Assembly (NCBI RefSeq): GCF_007002745.1 | Contig: NZ_SGNY01000003.1 | Span: 1 to 64,000, forward strand | From: Martinezella rhizogenes | Lineage (GTDB): Bacteria > Pseudomonadota > Alphaproteobacteria > Rhizobiales > Rhizobiaceae | DNA length: 64,000 nucleotides | Reading direction: 5' to 3' | Part shown: piece by piece, positions 31,862 to 40,382 of the stretch | Position numbering within the stretch: the stretch's first letter is position 1 | Layout: each line of letters opens with the position of its first letter | Position numbers and translations under genes: made by a program | The notes under the pieces: model-generated | Told to the model about the DNA's origin: nothing | The model's database searches: none | The model's input: only the letters and a program-made list of their open reading frames with translations

Positions 31862-32148
31862 CTGGCCTTCCGGTCTCTGATTTTCACCGGGCTCCTGGCC
31901 CGTGGTTTCCGGTTCGCCTAACGAAAAAGAGCGGAGCCTTGCGGCCCCACTCTTCATCAAGCGATCAAGAATTTCAGGGGTCATATAGACCCATCGGGGC
32001 GGGATTGCAAGGTTTTCGCGGGCGCTCCTGCTTCAATGGCGTCCGCAGCCACATTTTCACCTTCACCGTGTCGGAAGGGGTGGCATCATTCTGGGCACTG
32101 TCTATAGTTGCCGTTTAACAAATCGCAGTTGCATCAAGTGGACAGAGC

Positions 32149-33777
32149 GTGCCTGACCGTAAATCGCCACTCGCGCCTTTAAGGCATTTGACTTACAGAC
32201 GAATCTGGGTCGCCAGCCTTGCCTCGAATTTCGGCGGACTGATCCAGGCGGTGGGCGCCGCATGGATGATGACCTCGCTTTCGAGTTCTGAAAACATGAT
32301 CGCGCTGGTGCAGGCTTCCACCTCGCTGCCGATCATGATGTTTTCGCTGATTTCCGGCGCGCTGGCCGACAGTTTTGATCGTCGCCGCATTATGATCTCG
32401 GCGCAGCTCCTGATGCTGACGGCCTCCGTGCTGCTGACGGTTTTTGCCTGGTCCGGCTGGCTCACGCCCTGGCTGCTGCTGTTCTTCACCTTCATGATCG
32501 GCTGCGGCACGGCGCTCAACAATCCGTCCTGGCAGGCCTCCGTCGGTGAAATGGTGCCGCGCGAAGATTTGCCCGCCGCCGTAACGCTGAACAGCGTTGG
32601 TTTCAACATCACCCGCAGCGTCGGCCCCGCCATCGGCGGTATCATCGTCGCTGCCGCCGGTGCCGCTGCCGCGTTTTTCGTCAATGCGCTCAGCTACTTC
32701 ACCCTGCTTTACGCCCTGTTTCGCTGGCAGCCGCCCAAACACGCCTCGACCTTGCCGCGCGAGCAGCTTCTTGCCGCCATATCGGCCGGAATGCGCTATG
32801 TGGCGATGTCGCCCAATATCGGCAAGGTGCTGGTGCGCGGCTTTCTCTTCGGTCTCTCCGCCAGTGCCATCCTAGCCTTGATGCCGATCGTTGCCCGCGA
32901 TCTGGTCGAGGGCGGTCCGTTGACCTATGGCGTCATGCTGGGCGCGTTCGGCGTTGGCGCCATTGGTGGCGCGCTCATCAGTGCCCGGCTGCGGGAAGTC
33001 ATGTCCAGCGAATGGATCGTGCGTGTCGCCTTTTTAGGTTTCGCCTTCAGTTCCGGCATAACGGCAATCAGCACGAGCGCGATCATCACCTCGCTGGTTC
33101 TCACCGTCGCCGGCGCCTGCTGGGTGCTGGCGCTTTCCCTGTTCAATACCATCGTCCAGCTTTCCACCCCGCGCTGGGTGGTGGGCCGGGCGCTGTCGCT
33201 TTATCAGACACTGACCTTCGGCGGCATCGCGGTCGGCAGCTGGCTGTGGGGTGAACTGGCCGAAGATTACGGTATTTCCTATTCGCTTCTCTGTTCCTGC
33301 GTGCTGATGCTGCTCGGCGTCGTCGTTGGCCTCAAGCTCGCCATGCCAGCCTTCGCCTCGCTCAATCTCGATCCGCTCAACCGCTTTGTCGAGCCGCCGT
33401 TGAGGCTTGATATCAAGCCGCGCAGCGGCCCGATCGCCATTCTCATCGATTATGAAATCCATGACGAGGATCTCGGCGAATTCCTGCCGCTGATGGCCGA
33501 GCGTCGCCGCATCCGCATCCGGGATGGCGCACGCAACTGGAATTTGATGCGCGATCTCGAAAATCCTGACATCTGGACCGAGAGCTACCATGTGCCGACA
33601 TGGGTGGAATATGTCCGCCATAACCACCGCCGCACCCAGGCGGATGCCGAGGCCTGGGACCGGTTGCTGGAGCTTCATCGCGGCAAGACACGGCCGCGCG
33701 TGCACCGGATGATCGAGCGGCAGACCATTCCGCCGACCGACGATATCTTCCACAAGCCGCATACCGATCAGCATTGA
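32149..33777 (+). CDS. MFS transporter, enterobactin-exporter-like (MFS_3) with C-terminal extension
   Basis: A 542-residue protein. Residues ~1-405 are twelve transmembrane helices of the MFS_3/EntS-like type, with DSFDRRRIMI as the cytoplasmic loop 2-3 motif. The last ~130 residues are soluble (IKPRSGPIAILIDYEIHDED onward), with an HNHRRTQADAEAWDRLLELH segment resembling the antibiotic-monooxygenase-like tail found on some family members. It likely exports a siderophore, drug or similar compound; the substrate is unknown. The start is GTG 32149 with a weak ribosome site. The gene ends 21 bp from the convergent mltB-type gene. Confidence 0.85.
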   Translation: MPDRKSPLAPLRHLTYRRIWVASLASNFGGLIQAVGAAWMMTSLSSSENMIALVQASTSLPIMMFSLISGALADSFDRRRIMISAQLLMLTASVLLTVFAWSGWLTPWLLLFFTFMIGCGTALNNPSWQASVGEMVPREDLPAAVTLNSVGFNITRSVGPAIGGIIVAAAGAAAAFFVNALSYFTLLYALFRWQPPKHASTLPREQLLAAISAGMRYVAMSPNIGKVLVRGFLFGLSASAILALMPIVARDLVEGGPLTYGVMLGAFGVGAIGGALISARLREVMSSEWIVRVAFLGFAFSSGITAISTSAIITSLVLTVAGACWVLALSLFNTIVQLSTPRWVVGRALSLYQTLTFGGIAVGSWLWGELAEDYGISYSLLCSCVLMLLGVVVGLKLAMPAFASLNLDPLNRFVEPPLRLDIKPRSGPIAILIDYEIHDEDLGEFLPLMAERRRIRIRDGARNWNLMRDLENPDIWTESYHVPTWVEYVRHNHRRTQADAEAWDRLLELHRGKTRPRVHRMIERQTIPPTDDIFHKPHTDQH

Positions 33778-33798
33778 GAGGCGAGGGCTAAAAGCGGA

Positions 33799-35121
33799 TT
33801 ATCTCAGCGTCGCCTTCAGCGTCGCATCGGGAAAACACGTCGGTGAAAGACCGTTTTTCGCCTGCCAGTCGCCAAGTGAACGGCGCGTCTTGAAGCCGGC
33901 CAACCCGTCCGCCTTGCCGACGTCGTAACCCTTGGCAACCAGTGCCTTCTGCATGGCCAGAACATCCGAGCGCAGCATAGAGCCGACATTGCCCCATTCC
34001 GCCTTGAATGGCCCCGCCCCATGGGCGATGCGGTCGGCGAGATTGCCGATGAACAGGGCGTAGAGATCGGAATTGTTGTATTCCTTGATGACGTAGAAAT
34101 TCGGCGTCACCACGAATTCCGGCCCATGCCGCCCGGCTGGTACCAGCATCATGCCATCGGCGGTAAGGTCATTGGCCGGAAAGGCTTTTCCGGAAATGCG
34201 GGTGATGCCCATCTTCGCCCAGTCGGCCACCGGCCGTGCAAGGTCCGGGCCTTCCTGCGCGCAGGAGACATTGGCCGGGATCCAGGCTTCGAAGCCCCAG
34301 TCGCGATTGCGCTGCCAGCCGCGCTGAGAAAGATAGTTCGCTATGGATGCCAATGCGTCCGGTACGGAGTTCCAGATATCCCGCCGGCCGTCGCCATCGA
34401 AATCCACCGCATATTTGAGGTAGCTCGACGGCATGAATTGCGGCTGACCGAGCGCCCCGGCCCAGGAGCCCATCATGCGTGAAGCTGCAACATCGCCGCT
34501 TTCGACGATCTTCAGTGCGTCGATCAGCTCGGTGCGGAACATCTCCTTGCGGGTGGACATATAGGCCTTCGTAGCCAGCACATCGACCACCGAATGCGGC
34601 AGTTTCGCGCGGCCGAAACCGGATTCGCGGCCCCAGATCGCGACGATGATATCGCCGGGCACGCCATATTTCGCTTCGATGCGACGAAGGGTGGCTGCAT
34701 GGGTTGCGGCAAGCGACCGACCGGTGCCGGCAAGCCCCTGCAATCGCTTCTCGGAGAAATAGGCGCCCGGTGAAGAGAATTCGGCCTGGCTCTGGCTTTG
34801 TTCCTTCGGCGGTTTCTGGCCGGGGATGACGAGATCAGGCAGCTTCCAGTTGATGGAAAGACCGGTGAGCGCAGCATCGAGCGTCTTTTGCGAAATACCC
34901 GCCTTGCGTGCTTCCGGCCAGACTTCCTTTTTCAGCCATGTATTGAATTCGGCGTCGTATCGGGCGGCGGCTGCACGGGTTGGCACAGATTGCGCCATGG
35001 CCGCCGTCGCTGAAAAAACGGAAAGAATGGCAGCCAGTGCCTTGAAGCTTTTCCAGGAAAAGTGGAGCTCGGTTTTCCGTCCGGAAATGCGCCAGGACAA
35101 ACAATCAAATCGGTTTCGCAT
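33799..35121 (-). CDS. lytic murein transglycosylase, MltB type, with peptidoglycan-binding domain
   Basis: A 440-residue exported enzyme that cleaves peptidoglycan to anhydromuropeptides. The SLT-like MltB domain carries the catalytic Glu in IWGRESGFGRAKLP and ALGQPQFMPSSYLKYAVDFDGDG. A PG_binding_1 domain forms the last ~70 residues (MQKALVAKGYDVGKADGLAG). The signal peptide is odd: a RIME-like repeat encodes residues 7-25, pushing the hydrophobic core (ALAAILSVFSATAAMA) to residues 28-43. ATG 35121 has a strong GAGGAG site, so the repeat really is inside the gene. Confidence 0.9.
   Translation of the reverse strand: MRNRFDCLSWRISGRKTELHFSWKSFKALAAILSVFSATAAMAQSVPTRAAAARYDAEFNTWLKKEVWPEARKAGISQKTLDAALTGLSINWKLPDLVIPGQKPPKEQSQSQAEFSSPGAYFSEKRLQGLAGTGRSLAATHAATLRRIEAKYGVPGDIIVAIWGRESGFGRAKLPHSVVDVLATKAYMSTRKEMFRTELIDALKIVESGDVAASRMMGSWAGALGQPQFMPSSYLKYAVDFDGDGRRDIWNSVPDALASIANYLSQRGWQRNRDWGFEAWIPANVSCAQEGPDLARPVADWAKMGITRISGKAFPANDLTADGMMLVPAGRHGPEFVVTPNFYVIKEYNNSDLYALFIGNLADRIAHGAGPFKAEWGNVGSMLRSDVLAMQKALVAKGYDVGKADGLAGFKTRRSLGDWQAKNGLSPTCFPDATLKATLR
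35049..35104. repeat. RIME-like repeat inside the mltB-type gene
   Basis: TTTTCCAGGAAAAGTGGAGC and GGTTTTCCGTCCGGAAATGC are the same two half-sites as the copy at 24.52-24.57 kb, which is intergenic. Here they lie within the first 25 codons of the transglycosylase gene, in frame and without a stop. Confidence 0.85.
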
Positions 35122-35160
35122 TCGGTCTCCTCTTTGGGTCGCGGGGAGTGAAGGAAGGTG

Positions 35161-35766
35161 TCAGATCGTCGTGCGGGCCCGAAGCGCCGCCGTCAATGTG
35201 CCTTCGTCGAGATAATCCAGCTCGCCGCCCACCGGCACGCCATGTGCAAGCCGGGTGATCTTGATACCGAGATCGGAGAGGCGGTCGGTGATATAATGGG
35301 CGGTTGCCTGCCCCTCAACTGTCGCATTGACGGCGATGATAAGCTCGCGAATGCCACCGACGCTGACACGGTCGATCAGCCCCTTGATGTTCAGATCTTC
35401 CGGCCCCACACCGTCGAGCGGCGACAGCGTGCCGCCCAGCACATGATAGGCGGTGTTCATGGCGCCCGCCCGTTCCAGCGCCCACAGATCCGAAACATCC
35501 TCGACAACGATGATGACCGACTGGTCGCGCCGGTCGTCGGCGCAAACGGTGCAGGGGTCGATGGTATCGACATTGCCGCAGCAGGAGCAGATTTTCACCT
35601 TGTCATAGGCCTCGCCCATGGCGTGGCCCAGCGGCCCGAGAAGCTGCTCCTTCTTTTTGATGAGATGCAGCGCCGCCCGCCGCGCCGAGCGGGGGCCAAG
35701 CCCCGGCACTTTTGCCAGAAGCTGGATCAGTTTTTCGATTTCCGGACCGGTGACTCGTTTTGCCAT
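35161..35766 (-). CDS. recR: recombination mediator RecR
   Basis: A 201-residue ring-forming DNA clamp working with RecF and RecO. It has an HhH segment ([20 protein letters not shown]), a four-cysteine zinc finger ([16 protein letters not shown]) and a Toprim domain ([15 protein letters not shown]). The C-terminal Walker-B-like [19 protein letters not shown] is intact. It usually follows dnaX and ybaB directly; here a MOSC-domain gene on the other strand separates it from ybaB. Confidence 0.96.
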   Translation of the reverse strand: MAKRVTGPEIEKLIQLLAKVPGLGPRSARRAALHLIKKKEQLLGPLGHAMGEAYDKVKICSCCGNVDTIDPCTVCADDRRDQSVIIVVEDVSDLWALERAGAMNTAYHVLGGTLSPLDGVGPEDLNIKGLIDRVSVGGIRELIIAVNATVEGQATAHYITDRLSDLGIKITRLAHGVPVGGELDYLDEGTLTAALRARTTI

Positions 35767-35803
35767 GAGCGCTTTCTACTGCATAAATCGGGAAACGGGA
35801 ATC

Positions 35804-36439
35804 ATGAAGCACGAAGGGCAGTTCATGAAAATACAGGCGGTGTGCCGGGGCGAGGCCAAAAAACTGCCGGGAAAGACGATGAAGACGGGCATCTTCAAAC
35901 ATCCCGTGCAAGGCCCGGTCATGGTGGATGCCGAGGGCATTGTCAGCGACGCCGTGTGCAATCGCAAACATCACGGCGGGCCGGATCAGGCGATTTACGT
36001 CATGGGCTCCATTGATCTCGACTTCTGGTCGCGGATATTGGGCTTTGTGGTCGAGCCCGGATTTTTCGGCGAAAACCTCGTCCTGGAGGGTGTCGACAGC
36101 GCAAAGCTGCATGTGGGTGACAGGTTTTCAGCCTGCGAAGTCATGCTGGAGGTAACCGCTGCCCGCATTCCTTGCGCTACACTCTCGGCCCGGATCGGCG
36201 ATCCCGATTTCGCCCCGCGCTTCAGGCAGGCGGGCCAGCCGGGCTTTTATTGCCGGGTGCTGAAAGGCGGAATGCTTGCCGCCGGCGAGGATATCGCCTT
36301 CGAACCCTATCAGGGAACGAAACTGCCGATACCAACTATTCTCCAGCGCTTTCGCCCCATGCAGCTTAATGCAGCCGAGCGCATGGCCTATCTGGAAACG
36401 CCACTTGCCAGCCGGTTTCGCGCGATGCTGGAGGCCTAA
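35804..36439 (+). CDS. MOSC-domain protein, YiiM-like
   Basis: A 211-residue stand-alone MOSC (molybdenum cofactor sulfurase C-terminal) domain. The family segments VCNRKHHGGPDQAIYV and FFGENLVLEGVD, and the conserved cysteine in ARIPCATLSARIG, are present. Small MOSC proteins such as YiiM and YcbX reduce N-hydroxylated compounds using molybdenum cofactor, so this is the likely chemistry. ATG 35804 follows ACGGGA; ATG 35825 is an alternative. It diverges from recR by 37 bp and converges on ybaB. Confidence 0.85.
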   Translation: MKHEGQFMKIQAVCRGEAKKLPGKTMKTGIFKHPVQGPVMVDAEGIVSDAVCNRKHHGGPDQAIYVMGSIDLDFWSRILGFVVEPGFFGENLVLEGVDSAKLHVGDRFSACEVMLEVTAARIPCATLSARIGDPDFAPRFRQAGQPGFYCRVLKGGMLAAGEDIAFEPYQGTKLPIPTILQRFRPMQLNAAERMAYLETPLASRFRAMLEA

Positions 36440-36506
36440 ATTCTGCCTTGAGACGAGGACGGCGAATGCTCAGCAGCGTTTCGCCATCCTGTCAGTCGAT
36501 ATGATA

Positions 36507-36830
36507 TCAGAACGGCAACTTCATGCCCGGCGGCAGCGGCAGACCGGCGGTCAGGCCCGCCATCTTTTCCTGCGCCTGTGCTTCGCCCTTTCCCTTGGCG
36601 TCCTTATGGGCCGCCACGATCAGGTCCTCGAGAATTTCCACCTCGTCTTCCTTCAACAGCGAAGGATCGATTTTCAGGCTGCGCATTTCGCCCTTGCCGT
36701 TGAGAACGACGGTCACCAGACCGCCGCCGGCCCTGCCTTCGACTTCAAGGGCGGCGATTTCTTCCTGCACCTTTTCCATCTTGGACTGCATTTCCTTGAC
36801 CTTGCCCATCATGCCCATGATGTCACGCAT
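36507..36830 (-). CDS. ybaB: YbaB/EbfC nucleoid-associated protein
   Basis: A 107-residue homodimeric DNA-binding protein. The N-terminal helix [36 protein letters not shown] and the [20 protein letters not shown] segment are typical. The C-terminus PPGMKLPF is the common YbaB end. It starts 27 bp after dnaX, in the widely conserved dnaX-ybaB pair, and may regulate or support the DNA polymerase III loader genes it travels with. Confidence 0.95.
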   Translation of the reverse strand: MRDIMGMMGKVKEMQSKMEKVQEEIAALEVEGRAGGGLVTVVLNGKGEMRSLKIDPSLLKEDEVEILEDLIVAAHKDAKGKGEAQAQEKMAGLTAGLPLPPGMKLPF

Positions 36831-36857
36831 GTGCCAAACTCCTGTTTTTGTTGTATA

Positions 36858-38732
36858 TTAAAACTCGATGTCGTCGCCGGGAAGGATGTCGCCTTCGCTC
36901 GATTCGGCAACCGATGGCGGAGCGATCTCGTCCGCCTCGTCCTGTTCGACAGTCCTGATGCGCACGTCGGTGATCTTTGCGCCGGGGAATTGCTGGAGAA
37001 TGGCCACGACGTCAGGATCCTGCCTCGCATCGACAAGGCGGGCGTCGCGGGCGTTGCCCTCGGCCTCCACCAGCGTCGGCTGGCCCTCTTCCTTGCTGAG
37101 GCTGACGATCCAGTGGATACCGGTCCACTCCTTCAACCTCACGCCAAGCTCGCCGGGCAGCGAGCCGGGGGCGCCATCGCCAAGGCGCATATCGAGCCGG
37201 CCTGGTTCCAGCCGGACCAGCCGGACAAAGTTGCGCACCTTCGCCCGCATGACGGGATCGCGATTTTTCTGGCAGAGATCGGCAATATCCTGCATCGAAT
37301 TGACCGGAACCTTCGGCTCCGGCCGTTCTTCGCTCTTCGGTGCGGCGATCTGCATGTCGTGCGGGCGGCTATCGGGAACGGCGCGCAACATCGCAGATGT
37401 CTGCGGTGTTGCCGGGCGCTGTGCGGGAAGATCGACGGGTCTTGCCGCAGCCACGGTTTGCGCTGACGAATAGGCCCGCGCCCCGCCACCATTACCGCCG
37501 CCGGAAGGCGCGCCGTTGGCATAGCCGCCATCACCGTTGGAAAGCTCAAGCAGCCGCCGCGCCGCATCTTCGGGCGCAGGCAGATTGGCGGCATGAGAAA
37601 GCCGGATCAGCACCATTTCAGCAGCACCCGCAGGCCGCGAAGCATTTTCCGTTTCCGGAATGCCCTTCAGCAGCATCTGCCAGATGCGAGACAGCGCGGT
37701 TACGGCGATGGTTTCGGCAAATTCCGCGCCACGCACACGTTCGATTTCGGAAAGAGAAGGATCGTCTGCCGCGTCAGGCACATATTTCATGCGGGTGACA
37801 AGGTGGGTGAAATCGGCAAGGTCGTTCAACACCACGACAGGGTTCGCGCCGGCCTCATATTGCCCGTTGAATTCCGAAAGAGCTGCCGCGACATCGCCTT
37901 TGACGACATGCTGGAAAAGATCGACGATGCGCGCCCGGTCGGCAAGGCCCAGCATACCGCGCACGGCTTCGGCCTCCACGCGGCCGCCGCCATGGGCAAT
38001 TGCCTGATCGAGCAGGGAAAGGCCGTCACGCGCCGAACCCTCGGCTGCACGGGCGATCATCGACAGCGCCTGCGGCTCAGCCTCAAAACCTTCCTTGCCG
38101 GCAATCGCGGTGAACAGGCCGACGAGATCGGCAGCGCTGATGCGGCGCAGGTCGAAGCGTTGGCAGCGCGACAGAACGGTGATCGGAACCTTGCGAATTT
38201 CGGTGGTCGCGAAGATGAATTTCACATGCTCCGGCGGCTCTTCCAGGGTCTTCAGAAGACCGTTGAACGCCTGCGTGGACAGCATGTGCACTTCGTCGAT
38301 GATATAGACCTTGTAGCGCGCCGAGACCGGGCGATACCGCACCTGCTCGATGATCTCGCGGATATCGTCGATGCCGGTATGGGAGGCGGCGTCCATCTCG
38401 ATCACGTCGACATGCCGGCCTTCCATGATCGCCTGGCAATGTTCGCCGGGGATACGCAGGTCGATGGTCGGCTTGTCGATGGTATCTGTCTTGTAATTCA
38501 GCGCGCGGGCAAGAATGCGGGCTGTGGTGGTCTTGCCCACGCCGCGGACGCCGGTCAGCATATAGGCCTGCGCGATGCGGCCGGTCTCGAACGCATTGGT
38601 CAGCGTGCGGACCATCGGCTCCTGGCCGACCATCAGATCGGAAAAATCCTTCGGGCGATATTTGCGCGCCAATACCCGATAGCCGGTCCCGACCTGGGAT
38701 TCGCTTGTGGTGGTGGGTACGGTGTCGCTCAT
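36858..38732 (-). CDS. dnaX: DNA polymerase III subunits gamma/tau
   Basis: A 624-residue clamp-loader ATPase. Walker A is GVRGVGKTT, Walker B is VYIIDEVHMLS, the SRC motif is LSRCQRFDLRRI, and sensor 2 is DGLSLLDQAIAHG. The tau-specific C-terminal part binds DnaB and the polymerase alpha subunit. The four-cysteine zinc module is degenerate: only the last Cys (GEHCQAI) remains. ATG 38732 is the start; the frame extends into the SRP RNA gene and is not coding there. I see no obvious slippery site for gamma production. Order: ffs-dnaX-ybaB. Confidence 0.96.
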   Translation of the reverse strand: MSDTVPTTTSESQVGTGYRVLARKYRPKDFSDLMVGQEPMVRTLTNAFETGRIAQAYMLTGVRGVGKTTTARILARALNYKTDTIDKPTIDLRIPGEHCQAIMEGRHVDVIEMDAASHTGIDDIREIIEQVRYRPVSARYKVYIIDEVHMLSTQAFNGLLKTLEEPPEHVKFIFATTEIRKVPITVLSRCQRFDLRRISAADLVGLFTAIAGKEGFEAEPQALSMIARAAEGSARDGLSLLDQAIAHGGGRVEAEAVRGMLGLADRARIVDLFQHVVKGDVAAALSEFNGQYEAGANPVVVLNDLADFTHLVTRMKYVPDAADDPSLSEIERVRGAEFAETIAVTALSRIWQMLLKGIPETENASRPAGAAEMVLIRLSHAANLPAPEDAARRLLELSNGDGGYANGAPSGGGNGGGARAYSSAQTVAAARPVDLPAQRPATPQTSAMLRAVPDSRPHDMQIAAPKSEERPEPKVPVNSMQDIADLCQKNRDPVMRAKVRNFVRLVRLEPGRLDMRLGDGAPGSLPGELGVRLKEWTGIHWIVSLSKEEGQPTLVEAEGNARDARLVDARQDPDVVAILQQFPGAKITDVRIRTVEQDEADEIAPPSVAESSEGDILPGDDIEF

Positions 38733-38811
38733 TGCCTCGCCAGTTTGTTTTGCCAGTTTGTCTTGGGGCGCTGAACTGGCCCGGCGAAAGCTGAGCACGT
38801 CTTTTAAAAAA

Positions 38812-38912
38812 GGTGGGAGGCTGGCACGGCGACCCGTGCCGGGCTCGTTAGGGCTGCTTCCTTCCGGACCTGACCCGGTTGGCGAGTGGCTCGTCCACCA
38901 CCAACCTCCCGG
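38812..38912 (-). ncRNA. ffs: signal recognition particle 4.5S RNA
   Basis: The minus strand carries the universal SRP domain IV: GGTCAGGTCCGGAAGGAAGC followed by AGCCC. The closing stem GGGAGGTTGG (38910-38901) pairs fully with CCAGCCTCCC (38824-38815). A U-tract (CCTTTTTT) follows the 3' end. Size (~100 nt) and the small hairpin form fit the proteobacterial 4.5S RNA, which guides membrane proteins with Ffh. It lies directly upstream of dnaX. Confidence 0.96.
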
Positions 38913-38918
38913 GGCCAC

Positions 38919-38947
38919 ATATCGGCAATATCGACAGCAAATGCAAG
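38919..38947 (-). promoter_or_regulatory. promoter of the SRP RNA gene
   Basis: On the minus strand CTTGCA (38947-38942) and CGATAT (38924-38919) are separated by exactly 17 bp, close to the rhizobial sigma-70 consensus CTTGAC-N17-CTATAT. The predicted start, about 7 bp downstream, coincides with the 5' end of the RNA. Confidence 0.7.
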
Positions 38948-38998
38948 CCAAGCCTTCAAAAAACTGCTATCACAATGAAAACAAACATGGAGGACACC

Positions 38999-39403
38999 TT
39001 GGAGACATTCCGGCTGGACGACAGGCTGGCACGCGATAGCGTGCTTGTGACGCGTTTGGGGCTATGCGAATTGCGTTTGCAGAATGACAGCCGCTGGCCC
39101 TGGCTGGTGCTGGTGCCGCAGCGAGACGGTGTCAGCGAATTGTTCGATCTCACCCCGCTCGATCAGGCCATGTTGACATTTGAGACCAATCTCGTCGCCG
39201 CTGCGCTGAAAGACGTCACAGGGGCCATCAAGATCAATGTCGGTGCGCTGGGCAATATCGTCCGGCAGCTTCATGTTCATATTATCGCCCGCAACGAAGG
39301 CGACACCTGCTGGCCCGGCCCCATCTGGGGGCACGGAACGCCGGTGCCTTATGCGGCGGGTGAAAAGGAAACTTTGATGAAAAAAATCTCTGGCGCGCTC
39401 TGA
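38999..39403 (+). CDS. HIT-family (histidine triad) protein
   Basis: A 134-residue nucleotide hydrolase or transferase fold. The triad region reads RQLHVHIIARNEGD: Q-x-H-x-H, so the first His of the usual H-x-H-x-H is Gln. TTG 38999 is chosen because GGAGGA lies four bases upstream; ATG 38987 or 38975 have no ribosome site but remain possible. The stop overlaps the nudC start (TGATG), so the two nucleotide-processing genes are translationally coupled. Confidence 0.82.
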   Translation: METFRLDDRLARDSVLVTRLGLCELRLQNDSRWPWLVLVPQRDGVSELFDLTPLDQAMLTFETNLVAAALKDVTGAIKINVGALGNIVRQLHVHIIARNEGDTCWPGPIWGHGTPVPYAAGEKETLMKKISGAL

Positions 39404-40365
39404 TGATGTCAATGACGATTTTCGAAACCAACGCCCCCCATCCCGAAGCAAGTCTGCTGACAGCCTTTTCAAAAAATGCCCTCGACCGTTTCGCCGAGAA
39501 GCGGACGGAAGAGTGCGTTGCCGATGCGCTGAAAATCGATGGCACCCATATTTTTGCTTTCTCCGGTAACCGGCTTGTCCTGAAGCACGATGATCAGGTC
39601 ATCGATCCGCTGTTCTCCGCCTATGAACTGGCCGAGTTGCAGCCGGATTTCGACAATGCCGTGCTGCTTGGATACCGTGAGACCGGCGAGCCGAGAATAG
39701 CCGTGCCGGTTGCCGTCGCCGAAGACCACTTGGCGAGCCATTACAAGCTCGCCGACGCCCGTACGCTTTACCGCGATCATCTGCTCGATGAGGAATTGCT
39801 CAGTGAAGTTGCTCAGGCTGTCAGTCTCACGCACTGGAATGGCGACAATCGCTTTTGTGGGAAGTGCGGCGGGAGCATGGAGCTCCGAATCGGCGGCTAC
39901 AAGCGGATCTGCGCCGCCTGCAACCACACTATTTTTCCGCGAACCGATCCTGTCGTCATCATGATGACGATCGATATCGAGCGTGATCTTTGCCTGCTTG
40001 GTCGTGGCGCCCATTTTGCGCCGGGCATGTATTCCTGCCTCGCCGGCTTCGTTGAACCGGGTGAAACCATCGAGCAGGCCGTCCGCCGCGAAACGCATGA
40101 GGAATCCGGTGTCGACATCGGCCGCGTGCGCTATCACGCCTCCCAGCCCTGGCCGATGCCGCATACGCTGATGATCGGCTGTTATGCCGAAGCGCTCTCT
40201 TTCGATATCGCCCGTGACGAGATCGAACTGGAGGATTGCCGGTGGTTTACACGCACCGAGGTGGCCGCGATGCTGGAGACGGCGCCGGGCGAAGGCTTTT
40301 CCGCCCCTCCGGGCGGCGCCATCGCGCACCGGCTGATGCGCGACTGGGTGGAATGGACGAAATGA
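39403..40365 (+). CDS. nudC: NADH pyrophosphatase NudC
   Basis: A 320-residue Nudix hydrolase that splits NAD(H) and can remove NAD caps from RNA 5' ends. It has an N-terminal NUDIX-like domain, a zinc ribbon (CGKCGG...CAACN) and the Nudix box GFVEPGETIEQAVRRETHEE with SGVDIG after it. The SQPWPMPHTLMIGC segment is the NudC-specific SQPWPFPxS-like motif. ATG 39403 overlaps the HIT gene stop; ATGs at 39406 and 39412 are alternatives. Confidence 0.94.
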   Translation: MMSMTIFETNAPHPEASLLTAFSKNALDRFAEKRTEECVADALKIDGTHIFAFSGNRLVLKHDDQVIDPLFSAYELAELQPDFDNAVLLGYRETGEPRIAVPVAVAEDHLASHYKLADARTLYRDHLLDEELLSEVAQAVSLTHWNGDNRFCGKCGGSMELRIGGYKRICAACNHTIFPRTDPVVIMMTIDIERDLCLLGRGAHFAPGMYSCLAGFVEPGETIEQAVRRETHEESGVDIGRVRYHASQPWPMPHTLMIGCYAEALSFDIARDEIELEDCRWFTRTEVAAMLETAPGEGFSAPPGGAIAHRLMRDWVEWTK

Positions 40366-40382
40366 ACCGCGTTGCGGCAGGC

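Noticed and set aside
38733-38951. 73-codon N-terminal extension of dnaX
   Set aside because: It reads through the SRP RNA gene and its promoter. ATG 38732 gives the normal DnaX N-terminus.
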